Source: Tenacibaculum sp. 190130A14a (GTDB lineage: Bacteria > Bacteroidota > Bacteroidia > Flavobacteriales > Flavobacteriaceae). Taken from it: a DNA stretch of 64,000 nucleotides. Positions within the stretch are counted from its first letter, which is position 1, and each line of letters starts with the position of its first letter. Location of the stretch: assembly GCF_964048965.1 (NCBI RefSeq), contig NZ_OZ040189.1, positions 806,001-870,000 on the forward strand. Direction: 5' to 3'. Of the stretch, positions 8,793 through 17,664 are shown piece by piece. Position numbers and translations under genes: made by a program. Under the pieces are notes generated by a model. That model was not told the origin of the DNA. It searched no databases and worked only from the letters and a program-made list of their open reading frames with translations.

Positions 8793-9452
8793 TTACATGT
8801 CTAAATATCTTCTCAAATATTCAGCTCTGTCTTTAAGTTCTTCAAGGTAAGTGTCATCTTCGTGTTGTGTAACAACATTGTAATTATATCTACGAAATGT
8901 TTGAATGATTTCATTTACCTCTTCAGAAGTTACTTTTAGCGTAACTTGAACGTTGTCTTGGTTTTGAGATGAGATATATAATCCTAATAACTGGGCATTG
9001 TTAGCTTCAACAATTTGAGCTATTTGGCTCATAGAATAGTCATTTCTGTTTTTTTCTATAATTAAAGTCTCACTTTCATTATGTAAAAATGGGCTATCAG
9101 CAAAAGCATCTAGAATATCACTTAACTCATAGTAACCAATATAATTCATGTCTTTGTTTAAAACAGGAATTAGGTTACAATCATTATCAGCAAATAAAAC
9201 GATTAAGTCCAGCAAAGTAGCCTTTTCATTAGTGTGAAAATGATCTAATAAATAGGCATATTCTTTTAGAGATTGGTCATTCTCCTCAATCGTTTGTATA
9301 TCACTTTCAGGTAAGCACCCAATAAGTTTTCCATTTTCTACAATGGGTATATGCGTAATCGGGAGATCTTTACACATTTGTTGTGCACTTTTTACTGTAT
9401 TACTTAGTTCAAGTGCTTTAATTTCTTTTAGTATGAAATCATTAATATTCAT
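8793..9452 (-). CDS. CBS-domain protein
   Basis: The 219-residue soluble protein has two CBS motifs in the first 125 residues (around MCKDLPITHIPIVENGKLIGCL and FADNDCNLIPVLNKDMNYIGYYE). A C-terminal region (about 130-205) resembles an ACT-like sensory fold (AQLLGLYISSQ, VQVTLKVTSEEVNEIIQTFRRY). CBS pairs typically bind adenosine nucleotides and regulate a partner. No catalytic domain is attached. It is divergent from pdxJ with only 59 bases between the start codons, and sits upstream of nadK, so a nucleotide-sensing role is plausible but unproven. Confidence 0.82.
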   Translation of the reverse strand: MNINDFILKEIKALELSNTVKSAQQMCKDLPITHIPIVENGKLIGCLPESDIQTIEENDQSLKEYAYLLDHFHTNEKATLLDLIVLFADNDCNLIPVLNKDMNYIGYYELSDILDAFADSPFLHNESETLIIEKNRNDYSMSQIAQIVEANNAQLLGLYISSQNQDNVQVTLKVTSEEVNEIIQTFRRYNYNVVTQHEDDTYLEELKDRAEYLRRYLDM

Positions 9453-9486
9453 TACTACGAATATAGTTTAAAATCTTGGAATGCGT

Positions 9487-9494
9487 TACCTTTG
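9487..9494 (+). promoter_or_regulatory. Promoter box for pdxJ
   Basis: TACCTTTG is an exact TAnnTTTG match, 17 bases before the pdxJ ATG. A TTTA at 9467-9470, about 17 bases upstream, is a weak -33 candidate. Confidence 0.5.
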
Positions 9495-9511
9495 TGGTCT
9501 AATTTTATGAC

Positions 9512-10225
9512 ATGACAAAATTAAGCGTAAATATTAATAAAATTGCAACCTTACGTAATTCAAGAGGAGGAAATGTACCTAACTTATTACAAGTAGCAAA
9601 AGATGTTCAGGAGTTTGGAGCAGAAGGAATCACGATTCATCCAAGACCAGACGAACGCCATATACGTTATCAAGATGCTTATGACTTAAAACCAATTGTT
9701 ACTACAGAATATAATATAGAAGGAAATCCTATTAAGCAATTCATGGATTTAGTTTTAGAGGTGAATCCTACACAAGTAACGTTAGTGCCAGATGGAGAAG
9801 ATGTATTAACGTCAAATGCTGGTTGGGATACGGTTACCCATCAATCCTATTTAAAGGAAGTAATTGCAGAGTTTAAAAAAGCAGGAATTAGAACTTCTAT
9901 ATTTATTGATACCGATTTAAAATTGATTGAAGCAGCAGCAAAAACTGGAACAGATAGAATAGAATTGTATACAGAGAGTTTTGCGTCTGAATTTGAAAAA
10001 GGAAATAAGGAGGCAGTAAAACCTTATACAGAAGCAGCTGTATTGGCTCATGAATTAGGTTTGGGGATTAATGCTGGTCATGATTTAAATCTTGAAAACA
10101 TTCAATTCTTTAAACAAAACATACCAAATTTAGCAGAGGTTTCAATAGGGCATGCATTGATTTCTGAAAGTATTTATTTAGGAATTGAAAATGTCGTAAA
10201 CATGTATTTACACAGATTACAATAG
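9512..10225 (+). CDS. pdxJ: Pyridoxine 5'-phosphate synthase
   Basis: The enzyme condenses 1-deoxy-D-xylulose 5-phosphate with 3-amino-2-oxopropyl phosphate to give pyridoxine 5'-phosphate (vitamin B6, DXP-dependent route). The N terminus [17 protein letters not shown], the [12 protein letters not shown] block near residues 40-51, and the [12 protein letters not shown] and [11 protein letters not shown] phosphate-binding segments near the C terminus are all diagnostic. The 237 residues are the normal length. The following hydrolase gene starts three bases after its stop, so the two are likely an operon. Confidence 0.96.
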   Translation: MTKLSVNINKIATLRNSRGGNVPNLLQVAKDVQEFGAEGITIHPRPDERHIRYQDAYDLKPIVTTEYNIEGNPIKQFMDLVLEVNPTQVTLVPDGEDVLTSNAGWDTVTHQSYLKEVIAEFKKAGIRTSIFIDTDLKLIEAAAKTGTDRIELYTESFASEFEKGNKEAVKPYTEAAVLAHELGLGINAGHDLNLENIQFFKQNIPNLAEVSIGHALISESIYLGIENVVNMYLHRLQ

Positions 10226-10228
10226 CTT

Positions 10229-10999
10229 ATGCAAATTCTCCACTCACGTATTGTAGGTAGCGGTCACCCATTACTAATTCTTCATGGGTATTTTGGAATG
10301 GGTGATAATTGGAAAACTCATGCAAACAATCTTGCTGAAGAAGGTTTTGAAGTGCATTTAATAGATCAGAGAAACCATGGTCGTAGTTTTCATGCAGATG
10401 CTTTCGATTATGAATTATTAGTTGAAGATTTACATAGTTATATTGTACATCATCAACTTAAAAATGTTGATTTGTTAGGACATTCCATGGGAGGTAAAAC
10501 CGTTATGTTATTTGCAACAGAATATCCTGAATTGATTAATAAATTAATAGTTGCAGATATTTCTCCAAGGATGTATCCACCACATCATCATGATATTTTA
10601 GCTGCCTTAAATTCGATAGATTTTGAAGTTCAGAACTCCAGAAAATTGGTCGATGAAAAACTGGCTGAATTGATACCTGAAGTAGGAATACGTCAGTTTT
10701 TATTGAAAAGTGTATACCGAAAAGATAAAACAGAATTGGCTTTTCGTTTTAATTTGAAATCTTTAACAGAGAATAATAGTGAAGTAGGAGAATCGTTACC
10801 GTCTTTTACTATTTTTGAAGGAGAAACACTATTTTTAAAAGGAGCGAATTCTGGATATATTTCAGAAGAAGATGTTCCTTTAATTAAAGCGCATTTCCCT
10901 GAAGCTGTAATAACTGTAGTAGCTAACTCTGGACATTGGTTACATGCAGAAAACCCTAAAGGTTTTTACGATGCTTTAATAGCATTTTATAACCAATAG
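10229..10999 (+). CDS. Alpha/beta hydrolase (YbfF-like esterase)
   Basis: A serine hydrolase of the alpha/beta fold. The oxyanion-side motif HGYFGMGDNW is at residues 19-28, the nucleophile elbow GHSMGGK near residue 85 provides the Ser, and the His of NSGHWLHAENP near residue 232 completes the triad. The similarity is to the YbfF esterase group (acyl-CoA or ester hydrolases) rather than to a pathway-specific enzyme. No signal peptide is present, so it acts in the cytoplasm. It is co-directional with pdxJ with a three-base gap. The physiological substrate is unknown. Confidence 0.85.
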   Translation: MQILHSRIVGSGHPLLILHGYFGMGDNWKTHANNLAEEGFEVHLIDQRNHGRSFHADAFDYELLVEDLHSYIVHHQLKNVDLLGHSMGGKTVMLFATEYPELINKLIVADISPRMYPPHHHDILAALNSIDFEVQNSRKLVDEKLAELIPEVGIRQFLLKSVYRKDKTELAFRFNLKSLTENNSEVGESLPSFTIFEGETLFLKGANSGYISEEDVPLIKAHFPEAVITVVANSGHWLHAENPKGFYDALIAFYNQ

Positions 11000-11028
11000 G
11001 GCAGGGGAATAGGTTGTTAGATTGAATT

Positions 11029-11475
11029 TTACTTAAGAATAAATTTTTCTCCTTTTTTAGCAGTCTTTACTTTTTTCATATAGATATTAAAAAAGGAAGG
11101 AATACTTTCTTTAGAGCCATAAATGATTCGATGTTTGACTTTTGTAAAAGTTAGTATGGTTATTTCAAAGCTGGGATACCCGGTAATTAATGCTGGTTGG
11201 TTTAATGACCAATGCCAATCATATTTACCTCCGAAGTTTCTTCGAGCTACTTCAAAAATGTAGCATCCAATACGATGAATAATATTGGTTAGTTCTTGTT
11301 CATTCATAACCTGTTGGTTATTATGTAAATGATTTAAGATTTCGTCGTCAAGAACAAGTAAACTTTCTACACTATAATCTAGCGAATTGTTTAAGGCTTG
11401 GTTAAAGTTATTCACAAGGTGGTTGGCGTTTACTGTAATATAAGATATAAAGTCATCTTGAATTTCTTTTTTCAT
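11029..11475 (-). CDS. Unrecognised soluble protein, 148 aa
   Basis: I do not recognise this protein. It has no signal peptide or membrane segment. The N-terminal two thirds predicts as helices (ISYITVNANHLVNNFN, EQELTNIIHRIGCYIFEVARR), followed by a beta-rich part with aromatics (GGKYDWHWSL, PSFEITILTF) and a basic tail. A helical module leading into GGxxxW is seen in several small immunity-type families, but I cannot place it and no toxin gene is adjacent. It borders the accessory patch at 11-12.6 kb. Confidence 0.65.
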   Translation of the reverse strand: MKKEIQDDFISYITVNANHLVNNFNQALNNSLDYSVESLLVLDDEILNHLHNNQQVMNEQELTNIIHRIGCYIFEVARRNFGGKYDWHWSLNQPALITGYPSFEITILTFTKVKHRIIYGSKESIPSFFNIYMKKVKTAKKGEKFILK

Positions 11476-11576
11476 GTTTGGTGATTTTACAGAATGTAAT
11501 TCTTAACGAGAAGAAAGTAACTCGGTTATAAGTTAACTTCCTTACAGGAAAAGTATAGTTGAAATTTGATTTTGAG

Positions 11577-11634
11577 ATATATAATTCTAAACTGGTGTAG
11601 TGCTACTGGTGTAGTGCTACAGAAAATTATATAT
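11577..11634. repeat. Inverted repeat enclosing a 14-bp tandem duplication
   Basis: Ten-base arms (ATATATAATT at 11577-11586 and its complement at 11625-11634) enclose two exact copies of ACTGGTGTAGTGCT (11591-11604 and 11605-11618). Each copy contains the near-palindrome GTAG-TG-CTAC. The intergenic stretch 11476-11755 holds nothing else that I can see. Confidence 0.7.
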
Positions 11635-11755
11635 GTATTGAGAGAGACATTAGCTTTTCTTTAATAAGAATGGAGAGAAATAGAGTTAATTAAAGAATAT
11701 AGGCTATAAAATGTATGGGTAGGTTTAGCATTTTGTTAGTTTCTTTTTCATTTTT

Positions 11756-12016
11756 TCATAACAAGTCGTTTTTGTTTATTTGGTTAATTAAATTATTAAT
11801 CTTTAGATGTACTGATTGTTGTTCTTTTAAATGCTTGTTGAAAACTATAATTATTGCCTTGGCAATCATTAAGTTATTTCTCTTTCCAGAATAAACTTTT
11901 TGAATCGTTTCTAAAGAAAAATGATGACCTTTTTGAATTAGATATTCTTTCACTTTTTCCCTGTATTTAGGAGGTTTAATTTTTTCTAATTCACTTCGTT
12001 GTGTGGTTGTTATCAT
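11756..12016 (-). CDS. Small putative DNA-binding protein, 86 aa
   Basis: An unrecognised 86-residue basic protein. Residues about 18-50 (YREKVKEYLIQKGHHFSLETIQKVYSGKR) look like a short helix-turn-helix of the kind used by flavobacterial regulators in which a KVYSGKR-type element follows the recognition helix. The rest is helical with many Lys and Asn. It is divergently oriented from the HTH gene at 12161, with a shared 144-base region that carries an inverted repeat. A role in regulating its own or its neighbour's promoter is inferred from this arrangement. Confidence 0.6.
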   Translation of the reverse strand: MITTTQRSELEKIKPPKYREKVKEYLIQKGHHFSLETIQKVYSGKRNNLMIAKAIIIVFNKHLKEQQSVHLKINNLINQINKNDLL

Positions 12017-12069
12017 AAAAACTCTAGCTAATTTTTATAAAACACGTTACAATTCATCTATATTTGTAC

Positions 12070-12100
12070 GTGTCTTGTACTTATAACACTACAAAGACAC
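12070..12100. promoter_or_regulatory. Candidate operator between two divergent HTH-type genes
   Basis: Seven-base perfect arms GTGTCTT (12070-12076) and AAGACAC (12094-12100) are spaced by 17 bases, extended by GTA/TAC on the inner side with a one-base slip. A TATATTTG box at 12059-12066 directly abuts the left arm and would drive the rightward gene. Confidence 0.45.
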
Positions 12101-12160
12101 AAACAAAATTCTTAAAAAGAAACAAAAATATAAATAAATTAGAAAAATGTTATTTTTTTA

Positions 12161-12550
12161 ATGAGTGATTTTATTGATGAAACATACAAGAGAGTTGAAG
12201 AGATTATTAATTATAACCGGTTAAATATAAGGTCTTTTGAAGAAAAGATTAATGTTTCTAACAACTCTATTGGTACCGCTATAAGAAGAAAGTCAGCTTT
12301 TAAAAGCAATGTGTTAAACAAAATTCTACACGCCTTTCCAGAAGTAGACCCAACATGGTTATTAACTGGAAAAGGAACCATGTTCTTAAAAAATGAAAAT
12401 GGAGAAATAAACGATACTCCTATTGAATATAGAAAACTAGAATTTAAAGATAAAATTAAAGCGGTACTGCTAGAACTCTTCTTAGAGGAAGATGTTGTAG
12501 TTAAAGAAGTAATAAAAAAGGAAATTAAAGGTTACTTAAAAGAAAAGTAA
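12161..12550 (+). CDS. Helix-turn-helix (phage-repressor-like) regulator
   Basis: The 129-residue protein has an N-terminal XRE/CI-type helix-turn-helix (about residues 8-65: IINYNRLNIRSFEEKINVSNNSIGTA followed by LNKILHAFPEVDP). It ends that domain with the WLLTGKGTMFL motif typical of Bacteroidota repressor-like proteins. The C-terminal third is a Lys/Glu-rich helix (KAVLLELFLEEDVVVKEVIKKEI) likely used for oligomerisation; there is no peptidase domain. It is divergent from the small protein at 11756-12016, and an inverted repeat between them may be its operator. Such genes are often domesticated phage or accessory regulators. No other phage genes are present. Confidence 0.8.
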   Translation: MSDFIDETYKRVEEIINYNRLNIRSFEEKINVSNNSIGTAIRRKSAFKSNVLNKILHAFPEVDPTWLLTGKGTMFLKNENGEINDTPIEYRKLEFKDKIKAVLLELFLEEDVVVKEVIKKEIKGYLKEK

Positions 12551-12563
12551 TATTCAACTATAA

Positions 12564-12592
12564 AAAAGCCTCGAGACATTCTCAAGGCTTTT
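12564..12592. terminator. Bidirectional terminator between the HTH gene and sppA
   Basis: Twelve-base arms (12564-12575 and 12581-12592, AAAAGCCT plus CGAG/CTCA with one mismatch) are joined by a 5-base loop, with A and T tracts on both sides. It lies between two convergent stops (12550 and 12599). Confidence 0.8.
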
Positions 12593-12598
12593 GTTTTA

Positions 12599-14344
12599 TT
12601 ACTTAATCTCTAAGATAAAAGGAAGTCTAGCCTGTATTCCTTTTAAATTTCTCATTTGATTAATGTTGTTGTATAATCTAAAGTTTTCTTCACCAAGAGC
12701 TTCTTTAATAATTTCATCTCTTGAAACTTTACCAAAAGGAGATAATTTAAAAGCGTCTTTAATGTCTTTATGATAGTTTGGGTAATTTCTTACACGATAA
12801 TTTTCAACCTCTGCTAATTCAGCAGCCGCTTTAACAGCAGTATCTAGTCCACCCAGTTCATCAACTAAACCATTAGCAATGGCCTCTGTTCCAGACCAAA
12901 CTCTACCTTGTGCAATTTCGTTAACCTGCTCAAAAGTCATGTTTCTTCCTTCTGAAACTCTGTTTACAAAAGTTTTGTAAATATCTTCAACTCCTTCTTT
13001 AGTAACATCATAAAACTGTTGAGTCATAGGTTCAAATATACTATAGCTAGGGCTATTATTTGTTGCAACTTGCTCAGCATTAATACCCATATTGTTTGCT
13101 AATTCATGAACGTTAGGGATGGCTCCAAAAACACCGATAGACCCTGTAATAGTTGTAGGTTCTGCGATAATTTTATTAGCATTACAAGCAATATAATACC
13201 CACCAGAAGCCGCAACATTACCCATAGAAACAACAATAGGTTTCTCTTTTTTGGTTAACTCTAACTCACGCCAAATAAGTTCAGAAGTTAAGGCACTTCC
13301 TCCAGGAGAATTTACACGTAAAACAATCGCTTTAATGTTATCGTCTTTTCTAGCTTTACGAATAGCTTTATTAATTAGCCCTTGACCGATTCGGTTTTCA
13401 TCACCTTCACCATAAATAATTTCTCCTTGAGCGTAAATAACAGCAATTTTGTTTTTAGCAGTTGAAGAAATACGTCCTTTACCAGATTTAATGTACGCTT
13501 CAATCGAAATTGTATTTGCTTCTGCATCTGCTGCATTATCCAATTTCTCTAAGTACTCATCCATATAAATAACACCATCAACTAAATTGTTTTCTTTTGC
13601 TAGTTCAGGAGTTCTTGCATTTAAACTATCAGCAATTGCATTTAAATTTTCAGTAGAAATATTTCTAGTCTCACTAATATCTTTAGTAATTTGTGACCAA
13701 ATAGACTTTAAGAATGAAGTAGTTTGCTCTCTGTTGGCTTCACTCATTTTATTCGATAAAAATGGCTCAACTGCACTTTTGTATTTTCCATGACGAATAA
13801 CTTCCATTTTTACACCATACTTATCTTCAAAATCTTTATAATATAAAATCTCAGTTGATAATCCTTTGAAGTCTACCATTCCTGCAGGGTTTAAGAATAC
13901 ACTATCTGCAACAGAACTTAAATAGTAATTTTTTTGAGTATAAAAATCATTGTAAGCATATACAAACTTTCCACTCTCTTTAAACTCTGCTAACTTTTTT
14001 CTAACTGCTTGAGTTTGTGCAATACCAGCACTTACTATGGTAGATTGAATACTAATCCCTTTTATTTTAGAGTCTGTTTTAGCATTCTCAATAGCATTTA
14101 AAACTTTATTTAACGCTAGTTTTTCATCTGTTAACTCCAACGCTTCAGCAATAGGATTGTCTTCCTTTGGAGCATAATCTTTAAGAGCAGTAGATAAGTC
14201 GATTTCTAAAATAGAATTATTTTCAACAATTACTTCATCTCCGCTTCCCGCAATTGCAGCGATACCAATAAAGAGTAAGAAAATTAAAAATAGGGCAATA
14301 AAAAAACCTAAAATAGACGCCAATAAGTTTCTTAAAAATTTCAT
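12599..14344 (-). CDS. sppA: Signal peptide peptidase SppA, long (67K) form
   Basis: A membrane-bound serine protease that degrades cleaved signal peptides. It has one N-terminal transmembrane helix (residues 8-32) and two tandem SppA domains, making the 581-residue long type. The general base lysine is in HGKYKSAVEPF (Lys189) in the first domain, and the nucleophile serine is in GNVAASGGYYIA (Ser380) in the second, matching the split Lys/Ser dyad of E. coli SppA. VNSPGGSALTSELIW (about 345-358) is the conserved second-domain strand. The gene stands alone, read leftward, with a terminator at its end and DUF6146 about 57 bases upstream. Confidence 0.95.
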   Translation of the reverse strand: MKFLRNLLASILGFFIALFLIFLLFIGIAAIAGSGDEVIVENNSILEIDLSTALKDYAPKEDNPIAEALELTDEKLALNKVLNAIENAKTDSKIKGISIQSTIVSAGIAQTQAVRKKLAEFKESGKFVYAYNDFYTQKNYYLSSVADSVFLNPAGMVDFKGLSTEILYYKDFEDKYGVKMEVIRHGKYKSAVEPFLSNKMSEANREQTTSFLKSIWSQITKDISETRNISTENLNAIADSLNARTPELAKENNLVDGVIYMDEYLEKLDNAADAEANTISIEAYIKSGKGRISSTAKNKIAVIYAQGEIIYGEGDENRIGQGLINKAIRKARKDDNIKAIVLRVNSPGGSALTSELIWRELELTKKEKPIVVSMGNVAASGGYYIACNANKIIAEPTTITGSIGVFGAIPNVHELANNMGINAEQVATNNSPSYSIFEPMTQQFYDVTKEGVEDIYKTFVNRVSEGRNMTFEQVNEIAQGRVWSGTEAIANGLVDELGGLDTAVKAAAELAEVENYRVRNYPNYHKDIKDAFKLSPFGKVSRDEIIKEALGEENFRLYNNINQMRNLKGIQARLPFILEIK

Positions 14345-14400
14345 ATGTGTTTTATTTTTAGCGGCAAATATACATTATTTAAAGAATTTCGTATTTACCA

Positions 14401-14829
14401 CTATCGATTCACATTTGTAAAATTACCTAATCGCATATTGTACTTTTGTTGTGCAAACATGAAATAATTAAAAAGTTTATAATTTACCTCATACCCATAA
14501 TTAATACCTGGTCTATAATCAATAATAGTTTCGTAAATAGCAGGATCAAAACGTGATGGTGTCTGTGCGCGGTAATTCCAAATAGGAACCATTAAGCGAT
14601 TACGGTTTTCTAAGAACGACTGACTATGAAAACCAACAGGCCTCGCTATTGAATTTAAATACCCCGTAAACCCAGGGTCAATTATAATAATTTCATACTC
14701 TAAACTGTCATTTTTAATAACAACAGGTTCTTCTTTTTCAGTTGAAGTAGATGCGCTAGGAGTTGAGCCACAAGCCCATAAAAAAACTCCTAAAATAAAT
14801 AAGGATAATATATGTGGTAATCTTTTCAT
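14401..14829 (-). CDS. DUF6146-family lipoprotein
   Basis: A 142-residue lipoprotein with signal LFILGVFLWAC, the lipidated Cys being at residue 20. The mature part starts with a Ser/Thr/Glu-rich linker and a conserved core (YEIIIIDPGFTGYLNS, NYRAQTPSRFDP, YDIYETIIDYRPGINYGY-like strand pattern) characteristic of the flavobacterial DUF6146 family. It has no known function. It is located just upstream of sppA on the same strand. Outer-membrane, periplasm-facing anchoring is expected because no lipoprotein export signal is evident. Confidence 0.75.
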   Translation of the reverse strand: MKRLPHILSLFILGVFLWACGSTPSASTSTEKEEPVVIKNDSLEYEIIIIDPGFTGYLNSIARPVGFHSQSFLENRNRLMVPIWNYRAQTPSRFDPAIYETIIDYRPGINYGYEVNYKLFNYFMFAQQKYNMRLGNFTNVNR

Positions 14830-14930
14830 AATCAGTAAATTTTAATAGATATAAAATTGCAAAAATTATTCCGTTTTTCATTGATTTTTAACTTGTTTAA
14901 CAGTAATTTTCAGCATTAAACAAAGAAAAA

Positions 14931-15491
14931 ATGAAGAAAAGATGTTTTTGGGTTAGTGAAGATCCCTTATATATAGAATATCATGATAATGAATGGGGAG
15001 TACCAGTATATGATGATGATCGTTTGTTTGAGTTTCTAATATTAGAAACATTTCAGGCAGGATTGAGTTGGATAACCGTACTCAAAAAGAGAGAGAATTT
15101 TAGAGAAGCCTTTGATCATTTCGATTACAAAAAAATAAAAGGGTATGGAGAAAACAAATTTGAAGAACTTCTACAAAACGCGGGAATTATAAGAAATAAG
15201 TTAAAGATAAAAGCGACTATAAGTAATGCGGCAGCTTATATAAAAATACAAGAGGAATTTGGATCATTTTCATCATACATTTGGGGCTTTGTAAATGGAA
15301 AGCCTATAAAGAATGCATTCTCTAAAAGAGAAGATGTGCCAGCAACTACGGCTTTATCTGATCAAATTTCTAAAGACTTAAAAAAGAGGGGATTTAAATT
15401 TGTTGGATCTACAGTGATTTATGCATTTATGCAGGCAGTAGGTATGGTAAATGATCACACAACAGACTGTTTCCGATATAACGAAGTTTAA
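14931..15491 (+). CDS. tag: DNA-3-methyladenine glycosylase I
   Basis: A base-excision repair enzyme that removes 3-methyladenine from alkylated DNA. The zinc ligands of the Tag family are all present: Cys5 (KKRCFW), His18 (YHDNEWG), His176 and Cys180 (DHTTDC). The block FQAGLSWITVLKKRENFR (about residues 42-59) is diagnostic. The 186 residues match the family. It forms a rightward pair with the DPP III gene, which begins 47 bases downstream. Confidence 0.95.
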   Translation: MKKRCFWVSEDPLYIEYHDNEWGVPVYDDDRLFEFLILETFQAGLSWITVLKKRENFREAFDHFDYKKIKGYGENKFEELLQNAGIIRNKLKIKATISNAAAYIKIQEEFGSFSSYIWGFVNGKPIKNAFSKREDVPATTALSDQISKDLKKRGFKFVGSTVIYAFMQAVGMVNDHTTDCFRYNEV

Positions 15492-15538
15492 TTTGTACCT
15501 TTAGGCTCCCAAAACAAATCAATTTAAATATTTATACA

Positions 15539-17584
15539 ATGAAATTAAGATATATGCTTTGTGCTGCAGTGGCAACAAGCTTATTGGTCTCTTGTGTTGT
15601 AGAGGTTAAAAAAGACCCTAAAGCAGAAACGAAAACAGAGGCAAAAACAGAAAAAACTTTTGAATATGAAGTAGAACAGTTTGCTGATATTAAAGTATTG
15701 CGCTACCAAATTCCTGGGTTTGATCAATTAACATTGAAAGAAAAGAAGTTAGTATACTACTTAACGCAAGCTGGTCTAGCAGGGCGAGATATTATGTGGG
15801 ATCAAAACTATCGTCATAATCTTGAAATTAGAAAAGCTTTAGAGAAAGTAAACGATGAATTTAAAGGAGCCAGAGATACTGAAGACTTTAAAAAGTTTAC
15901 AACCTATTTAAAACGTGTATGGTTTTCAAATGGAATTCATCATCATTATTCAAATGATAAAATTAAAGCTGAATTTTCTAAAGAGTATTTAGAAAACCTA
16001 CTAAAAGAGACTAGCACAACGTTGTCTGGAGAAGCCTTAGAAGTAATTTTTAATAATAAAGACAGTAAAAAAGTAAACAAAAAAGCAGGGGTAGATAACG
16101 TATTAGCATCGGCAGTAAACTTTTATGGTCCAGATATTACAAGTGAAGATGTAGATACATTTTATAAAACTGCATACAAAGGACCAGAAGGAAAGCCAGT
16201 AGAAGCAGGATTGAACTCTAAGCTTGTTCGTGAAGATGGAAAACTTGTTGAAAAAGTGTGGAAGTCTGGTGGAATGTATGGAGCCGCAATCGATAAAATT
16301 GTGTATTGGTTAGAAAAAGCACAGGGAGTTGCAGAAAATGAAAAGCAAGCAAAAGCTCTTGGGTTGTTAGTGGAATATTACAAAACAGGAAGTTTAGATA
16401 CTTGGGATCAATATGCTATTGCTTGGGTAGAATCTACTGAAGGAAATATTGATTGGATTAACGGATTTATTGAAGTATACAACGATCCAAAAGGATACCG
16501 TGGTTCTTATGAGACAATTGTTGAAATTAAAGATTTTGATATGTCTAAGAAAATGAAGGTATTATCAGATAATGCACAATGGTTCGAAGATAACTCTCCC
16601 TTAGATCAAGCGCACAAAAAAGAAAACGTAGTAGGAGTTTCTTATAAAACGGTAAACGTAGCAGGAGAAGCAGGAGATGCTTCACCAAGTACACCTATTG
16701 GAGTAAACTTACCAAATAACAACTGGATTCGTCAAGAGCATGGATCAAAATCAGTATCGCTAGGAAATATTATTGGGTCATACAACAATGCCGGTGGAAC
16801 AGGAAGATTAAAGGAGTTTGCTCATGATCAAGAAGAGATTGATTTAGAAATTAAATATGGAAAGTTAGCTGATAAATTGCATACAGCATTACATGAAGTA
16901 ATTGGTCATGCATCGGGTAAAATTAATGAAGGAATCGGGCAACCAAAAGAAACCTTGAAAAATTATGCATCTACAATGGAAGAGGGTAGAGCAGATTTAG
17001 TTGGTTTATATTATTTAATGGACCCTAAATTACAAGAATTAGGACTGGTTGAAGATTGGCAAAAAGTTGGAAAAGCAGCTTATGATGGATATATTAGAAA
17101 TGGGTTAATGACACAGTTAATCCGTATCAATTTAGGAGATGATATTGAAGAGGATCATATGGTAAACCGTCAATGGGTATCTGCTTGGGCTTTTGAGCAA
17201 GGAAAGAAAGACAATGTAATTGAAAAAGTGGTAAAGGATGGTAAAACATTTTTCGTAGTAAACGATTACATGAAATTACGTGATATCTTCGGACGATTAT
17301 TAAAAGAAACACAAAGAATCAAATCAGAAGGAGATTTTGAAGCTGCAAAAGCTTTAGTAGAAGGATATGGTGTAAAAGTAGATCAAGCTATTCATAAAGA
17401 AGTATTAGATCGTAATAAGCAATTTACATCGGCTCCATATAGTGGGTTTGTAAATCCAGTTTTAGAACCTGTAGTTGATGCAGAAGGAAACATTACAGAT
17501 GTTAAAGTAGCACAGCCTAAAACTTTTGAGGAACAAATGAAGTTTTATGCTAAAAACTATAGTTTCTTACCAGCAAAGAACTAA
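15539..17584 (+). CDS. Dipeptidyl-peptidase III (M49), lipoprotein form
   Basis: A zinc metallopeptidase that removes dipeptides from the N terminus of oligopeptides. The M49 zinc motif HEVIGH is at residues 452-457, followed about 25 residues later by the third ligand region MEEGRADLVG, which aligns with the EECRAE motif. A lipoprotein signal is clear (LLVSC with Cys near residue 19), so this enzyme works on the cell surface or in the periplasm, unlike the cytosolic eukaryotic DPP III. Length is 681 residues. Flavobacterial members are sometimes mislabelled as dihydrofolate reductase; nothing here supports that. A terminator follows. Confidence 0.9.
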   Translation: MKLRYMLCAAVATSLLVSCVVEVKKDPKAETKTEAKTEKTFEYEVEQFADIKVLRYQIPGFDQLTLKEKKLVYYLTQAGLAGRDIMWDQNYRHNLEIRKALEKVNDEFKGARDTEDFKKFTTYLKRVWFSNGIHHHYSNDKIKAEFSKEYLENLLKETSTTLSGEALEVIFNNKDSKKVNKKAGVDNVLASAVNFYGPDITSEDVDTFYKTAYKGPEGKPVEAGLNSKLVREDGKLVEKVWKSGGMYGAAIDKIVYWLEKAQGVAENEKQAKALGLLVEYYKTGSLDTWDQYAIAWVESTEGNIDWINGFIEVYNDPKGYRGSYETIVEIKDFDMSKKMKVLSDNAQWFEDNSPLDQAHKKENVVGVSYKTVNVAGEAGDASPSTPIGVNLPNNNWIRQEHGSKSVSLGNIIGSYNNAGGTGRLKEFAHDQEEIDLEIKYGKLADKLHTALHEVIGHASGKINEGIGQPKETLKNYASTMEEGRADLVGLYYLMDPKLQELGLVEDWQKVGKAAYDGYIRNGLMTQLIRINLGDDIEEDHMVNRQWVSAWAFEQGKKDNVIEKVVKDGKTFFVVNDYMKLRDIFGRLLKETQRIKSEGDFEAAKALVEGYGVKVDQAIHKEVLDRNKQFTSAPYSGFVNPVLEPVVDAEGNITDVKVAQPKTFEEQMKFYAKNYSFLPAKN

Positions 17585-17605
17585 GATTGATAAAAAGTAA
17601 GAATT

Positions 17606-17636
17606 AAAAACCGATACTTTTAAAGTGTCGGTTTTT
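17606..17636 (+). terminator. Terminator after the DPP III gene
   Basis: Arms 17606-17620 and 17622-17636 pair along 15 bases with one G-T wobble, with a single-base centre and a run of T at the 3' end. It is positioned 22 bases after the stop. Confidence 0.8.
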
Positions 17637-17664
17637 TGTATTTTTAAAGCAGAAAGTGAGTAGT

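Noticed and set aside
12161..12550. Prophage
   Set aside because: A single repressor-like gene without integrase, structural genes or attachment-site repeats does not support a prophage.
15539..17584. Dihydrofolate reductase, as relatives are sometimes named
   Set aside because: The sequence shows the M49 peptidase HEVIGH motif and second Glu motif, and no DHFR features.
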